DNA of 64,000 nucleotides from Sanderia malayensis (lineage: Eukaryota; Cnidaria; Scyphozoa; Semaeostomeae; Pelagiidae), in the NCBI GenBank assembly GCA_013076295.1, contig RQOL01000616.1, positions 62,001 to 126,000 of the forward strand, given 5' to 3'. Position 1 is the stretch's first letter. Every line of letters begins with the position of its first letter. Made by a program: the position numbers and the translations under genes. Of the stretch, positions 59,763 through 64,000 are shown piece after piece. The notes beneath the pieces are model-generated. The model had not been told where the DNA came from. It saw only the letters and a program-made list of their open reading frames with translations, and did not search any database.

Positions 59763-60087
59763 GCTCTACTGCAACAGGCTGCTTATATCGTACGAACACA
59801 CGTCTGAGTGGCTGGTTTTGAGGGTCGACCATCGACGGCAAACTTTGCTGTAGCAGTAACGGACTTAGAACTGATAAAACACTAATAGAGTGAAAATAGA
59901 AGGTTAATCCAGCAAAGAAACATGACAGATAAAGCAAAGACAGATGGAGGACCCCCAAACCCAGCCACTCAGAGCTGACAGCACGAATGCCGCGCATTAA
60001 GGCCCTTAGTTAGGCCCCCAAGTGACTGAGCCGGAGAGAGTGAAATGACAAATTGATGGTAGCGAGTACAGGTGAGAAAAGAGACAG
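59763..60087. repeat. ~320-bp direct repeat, copy 1
   Basis: Matches 63,680-64,000. The most conserved core is AAAGCAAAGACAGATGGAGG and GACAGCACGAATGCCGCGCA, with GGCCCTTAGTTAGGCCCCCA. It diverges in the first ~150 bp. Confidence 0.9.
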
Positions 60088-60430
60088 TTAATCCTTTTTC
60101 CGCCCCAAGTGTAGTTGGACGCGAACTTATCTTTAGCATTTGGCAGTGGAGACAGAATACAAGAAAAACAACACAAGTTTTATGTGGGAGTACGCGGAAA
60201 TGGTTCATGGCAGCAAACGTCTCATCAGCCCTACGCGGGGGTCTTACATTCAATATCTGATCCCCCCTTTGTAAAGTGTAATTTGGTGAGTCTATGAAAA
60301 GTGAGAGCTAAGGATTGAGCGAGCACTTGCTGCTGGCCACGGCGTCGAAATGAAACTAGTTTATGCGAAAACGGGTCTGAGTAATTAGCATAGGTGAAAC
60401 CATGAATAAAAACAAACTGCAAATAAGTTT
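60088..60430. other. spacer before the satellite array
   Basis: No supported feature. Confidence 0.4.
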
Positions 60431-61796
60431 TGAATAGCATGCCCCTTGCACAGGGGAGTGCCCCGTTGCCGGGCGATGCATAGGTATCACGAGGCAAGGC
60501 CTCTTGGACACCTTTGAAAGCAATCGTGTATTCTTCTGACCATATCTTTGAAAATGCATGCCTCGCGCACAGGGGAGTGCCCCGTTGCCAGGCGATGCAT
60601 AGGTATCATGAGGCAAGGCCTCTCGGACACCTTTGAAAAGCGATCATGTTTTCTTTTGACCATATCTTTTAAAATGCATGCCTCGCGCACAGGGGAGTGC
60701 CCCGTTGCCAGGCGATGCATAGGTATCATGAGGCAAGGCCTCTCGGACACCTTTGAAAAGCGATCATGTTTTCTTTTGACCATATCTTTAAAAATGCATG
60801 CCTCGCGCACAGGGGAGTGCCCCGTTGCCAGGCGATGCATAGGTATCATGAGGCAAGGCCTCTCGGACACCTTTGAAAAGCGATCATGTTTTCTTTTGAC
60901 CATATCTTTTAAAATGCATGCCTCGCGCACAGGGGAGTGCCCCGTTGCCAGGCGATGCATAGGTATCATGAGGCAAGGCCTCTTGGACACCTTTGAAAAG
61001 CGATCATGTTTTCTTCTGACCATATCTTTGAGAATGCATGCCTCGCGCACAGGGGAGTGCCCCGTTGCCAGGCGATGCATAGGTATCATGAGGCAAGGCC
61101 TCTCGGACACCTTTGAAAAGCGATCATGTTTTCTGTTGACCATATCCTTTAAAATGCATGCCTCGCGCACAGGGGAGTGCCCCGTTGCCAGGCGATGCAT
61201 AGGTATCATGAGGCAAGGCCTCTCGGACACCTTTGAAAAGCGATCATGTTTTCTTTTGACCATATCTTTTAAAATGCATGCCTCGCGCACAGGGGAGTGC
61301 CCCGTTGCCAGGCGATGCATAGGTATCATGAGGCAAGGCCTCTTGGACACCTTTGAAAAGCGATCATGTTTTCTTCTGACCATATTTTTGAGAATGCATG
61401 CCTCGCGCACAGGGGAGTGCCCCGTTGCCAGGCGATGCATAGGTATCATGAGGCAAGGCCTCTCGGACACCTTTGAAAAGCGATCATGTTTTCTGTTGAC
61501 CATATCTTTTAAAATGCATGCCTCGCGCACAGGGGAGTGCCCCGTTGCCAGGCGATGCATAGGTATCATGAGGCAAGGCCTCTTGGACACCTTTGAAAAG
61601 CGATCATGTTTTCTTCTGACCATATCTTTTAAAATGCATGCCTCGCGCACAGGGGAGTGCCCCGTTGCCAGGCGATGCATAGGTATCATGAGGCATAGCC
61701 TCCCGGACACCTTGGAAACTAGAATCCTATTTTCCTTCGTCAATAGTTTAAAAAGCCTGCCTCGAGCACGGGGGAGCGCCCCGTAGCCGGGCGGCG
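60431..61796. repeat. 120-bp tandem satellite, about 11 copies
   Basis: The unit is 120 bp with near-constant period, for example CATATCTTTTAAAATGCATG at 60,661, 60,901, 61,261, 61,501 and 61,621. Core text is GGGGAGTGCCCCGTTGCCAG and TAGGTATCATGAGGCAAGG. The first and last units are more diverged. Because 120 is divisible by 3 and the unit lacks stops, both strands stay open for more than 400 codons. I find no start context, splice structure or domain to support a protein. Confidence 0.95.
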
Positions 61797-62639
61797 TGTT
61801 TGTGAGTGAGTCAACGTATTTCTAATGCCGGAACCGACTTAAAATTTGAGTGACGTATGTGGTTGATATTTGAAGGGATGCTGGAGATCCCCAGTATTAT
61901 TCAACAATTTCAACAACAAAATCTGACCGGGCCGCATGAGTGAGGCTTGCCACCAGAGGAACCATTTCATATTTATTGATAATGCAAGATAAATATTTAT
62001 AACATATTGTAGAAAAATCGGATAAATTCTCTAAATGCAACTTAATATTACTGATATACTGGAATGCGATAAGAAATAACAAAATTGAAACAGCAAAAGT
62101 CTGGCACGCTAGGTGTCCTGGCAAAGTTAATGTTTTAAAACTATAATCTATCTACGTACGGCAGTAGAATTAAGATAAAATTAAACACGATAATAATGGT
62201 AGTAAAGGAAGTAGTAAAATCAATCCATAACAGGTACGCTAAGTAACAGTAGGAGGGTGGGATGGTGGGAAATTTTGTCTTGAATAAGAATTCGAATTCG
62301 TGTGTCTCTAGCACGGCGCACACAATTCAAGTGAGGGGAGAATTAGAACAACAGATGATTTGTTCTGAATGCTAGGTGTGAGTCACGAGTGTGTTTGCCG
62401 TATTCTTATTGGTTAAAGAGAATTGACGTATGCCATACTCGCGTTCCTATGCTATAACATGTTAAGTCCTTTTCGCATAGATAGTGGCGCCCCGCCATTG
62501 ATTTGGCTTCTTGTCACCTAAACGTCAATTAATTTATCTGGCTACAAAAGTATTAACAACAATTCATGACAGGCAGGAATTGAGAATTAAAAAGACAAGC
62601 GTCAAAAACGAGACAAGAAGAATGGATACTTGACAACAT
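61797..62639. other. no gene recognised
   Basis: AT-rich spacer between the satellite and the degenerate array. Confidence 0.4.
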
Positions 62640-63680
62640 AGTGGACATAATGGAGTATTTTGGATGACACGTATATCGAAATGAGGACACACATAGTTTA
62701 GAGTCCGATCACATGGATGGAGTTCAACCTTGCTATCGGAACAGTGAGAACATCGTAGGGGCTGGGGAACGAAATCGATACACGGAAAAACCTGATCATC
62801 TCATAAGGCAGAAATATTGCGATAAAATCACACACTCATCATAATAGACACATCGCAGTAACGGGGAAGCGAACTCAATGAGCGAAAAGACATGAACTTC
62901 TTATAAAGTTAAAACATCATGATACAAAAACGTAGGGTCGTCGCAGGAAGTGCAAATTGCAGTCTCAGAAAGGTGTAAACAATTGCCATACACGTACATC
63001 CAATCATCTCATAAGTTGTAAATCGCGACATCTGGGAGAAGGAAAAATCGATATGCGAAAGGATGGTCATGATAGAGGGCATGTCACGATACCAACTGCG
63101 TGATCATCGCAAAAATTCTACACAACGGAATGTTGGGGCAATGAAAATTGCTCTGTGAAAAAACATGGACATCATATGAGGTAGAAATCTAGCGATAAAG
63201 AACACATGATCATCTCATAAAGTAGCTATATATCGCAGTCTCGGCGTAACGAAATGGATAGGCGAAAACGTAATCATGATCTAAGGCATAAATACCCGCG
63301 ATACAACTACATGATCATCTCATAAAACAGAAACAGTGCAATATCGTCTTAGAAGTTACACATCGGAATATCAGGCCAACGAAATCAAGAATGCGAAGAC
63401 ATGATCGTTTCATACATTGTAAATATCGTGATATAAACGAAAGTTCATTTTGGGAAATTGCACATCCCAATATCAGGGAAACCAAATCAAAGTGCGAAAA
63501 ACGTGATCATCTCATATATGCAAACATCGCGGTAGAGGCACATGATTATCGTGGAAATTACACTTCGGAATAGAAGGGAGACCAAATCGAAATGGGAAAA
63601 ACCTGATCATCTCGTAAATGGTAAAACACCTGCGTTACAACTACATGATCATCGAGAAAAATTACGCATTGCATTATCGT
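62640..63680. repeat. degenerate tandem array with TGATCATCTCATAA motif
   Basis: Diverged units of about 100 bp carry TGATCATCTCATAA (near 62,792, 63,001 partly, 63,209, 63,312, 63,503, 63,603), AAATATCGCGATA-like and ACACATCGGAATATCAGGG-like segments in the same order. Divergence is far greater than in the 120-bp satellite. Confidence 0.75.
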
Positions 63681-64000
63681 TCTATTGCAACGAACTGCTC
63701 ATATCGTGCGAACATGCAGCTGAGTGGCTGGTTTTGAGGGTCGACTATCGACGGCACAGTTGGCGGTAGACGTAACGTACGTGGAAATGATAGATAAAAT
63801 AGAGTGAAAAGAGAAAGTTAACCCAGCGAAGGAACATAACACAAAAGCAAAGACAGATGGAGGACCCCCAATCCCAGCCACTCAGAGCTGACAGCACGAA
63901 TGCCGCGCATTAAGGCCCTTAGTTAGGCCCCCAAGTGACTGAGCCGGAGAGAGTTGAAGAATGAGGATAAAATAGTAGCGAGTGCAGGTCAAAAAAGAGA
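63680..64000. repeat. ~320-bp direct repeat, copy 2 (runs to window end)
   Basis: Matches 59,763-60,087, including TGAGTGGCTGGTTTTGAGGG and the CCCAGCCACTCAGAGCTGAC core. It continues to the last base shown, so it may extend further. Confidence 0.9.

Noticed and set aside
60487..61786. Two overlapping long ORFs (418 and 412 codons) on opposite strands
   Set aside because: Both result from a stop-free 120-bp satellite unit whose length is a multiple of 3. There is no domain, start context or splice support.
60431..61796. 5S rRNA gene cluster because of the 120-bp period
   Set aside because: The unit shows none of the 5S internal control or conserved helix text that I recognise; the period match is coincidental.
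60431..63680. CRISPR-like array
   Set aside because: Units are contiguous tandem copies without unique spacers, and the genome is eukaryotic.
59763..64000. LTR retrotransposon with the ~320-bp direct repeats as LTRs
   Set aside because: No TG..CA ends, primer-binding site, gag or pol between them, and the interior is satellite.

Overview
The window is eukaryotic, almost certainly metazoan, and most like a cnidarian. It is AT-rich, its genes are split by GT..AG introns, and it carries many DNA transposons with invertebrate-type cargo (THAP, P2X7-C-terminal-like, HIRAN-like, SWIM, CENP-B/DDE, Harbinger). It also has a two-part gene resembling actinoporin-type pore formers. No bacterial features (operons, Shine-Dalgarno sites, CRISPR) are present. 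The organism call is inference from gene and repeat content.

Layout. 0-31 kb is a transposon-dominated intergenic region. It holds an hAT MITE with an 8-bp target duplication (2.3 kb); a THAP + P2X7-like two-gene element (3.1-6.0 kb); a Tigger MITE (6.5 kb); a full-length pogo/Tigger element with intact transposase and a divergent HIRAN-like gene (8.4-11.8 kb), inserted in an older repeat whose unoccupied copy lies at 21.3 kb; TTAA MITEs with perfect central palindromes; an actinoporin-like gene inside ~310-bp inverted repeats (16.2-18.7 kb); a 5'-truncated non-LTR retrotransposon (19.2-21.2 kb); a Harbinger MITE; a SWIM-type ORF; and a second HIRAN fragment inside another TA-inserting element.

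31.3-57.7 kb is one large plus-strand gene, about 37 exons and 16.7 kb of coding sequence, for a giant type I membrane protein of the fibrocystin-L (PKHD1L1) type. The order is signal peptide, IPT/TIG domains, PA14, more IPT domains, G8, beta-helix repeats, second G8 and beta-helix, four copies of a ~115-residue repeat, about five cadherin repeats, a cohesin-like domain, a dockerin-like calcium-loop pair, a SEA-like domain, a transmembrane helix and a basic tail. The cadherin and cohesin/dockerin-like section is not part of the known vertebrate architecture and is the most interesting protein-level signal here. Exons between 42.1 and 47.8 kb carry about a dozen frameshifts, several in homopolymer runs, pointing to base-calling error or local decay. 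Its introns hold a 3-kb Harbinger element and a 440-bp MITE.

57.7-64 kb has no recognisable gene. It holds a 63-bp direct repeat that includes the big gene's stop codon, an ~11-copy 120-bp satellite open on both strands, a degenerate ~100-bp tandem array, and a ~320-bp direct repeat flanking both arrays.
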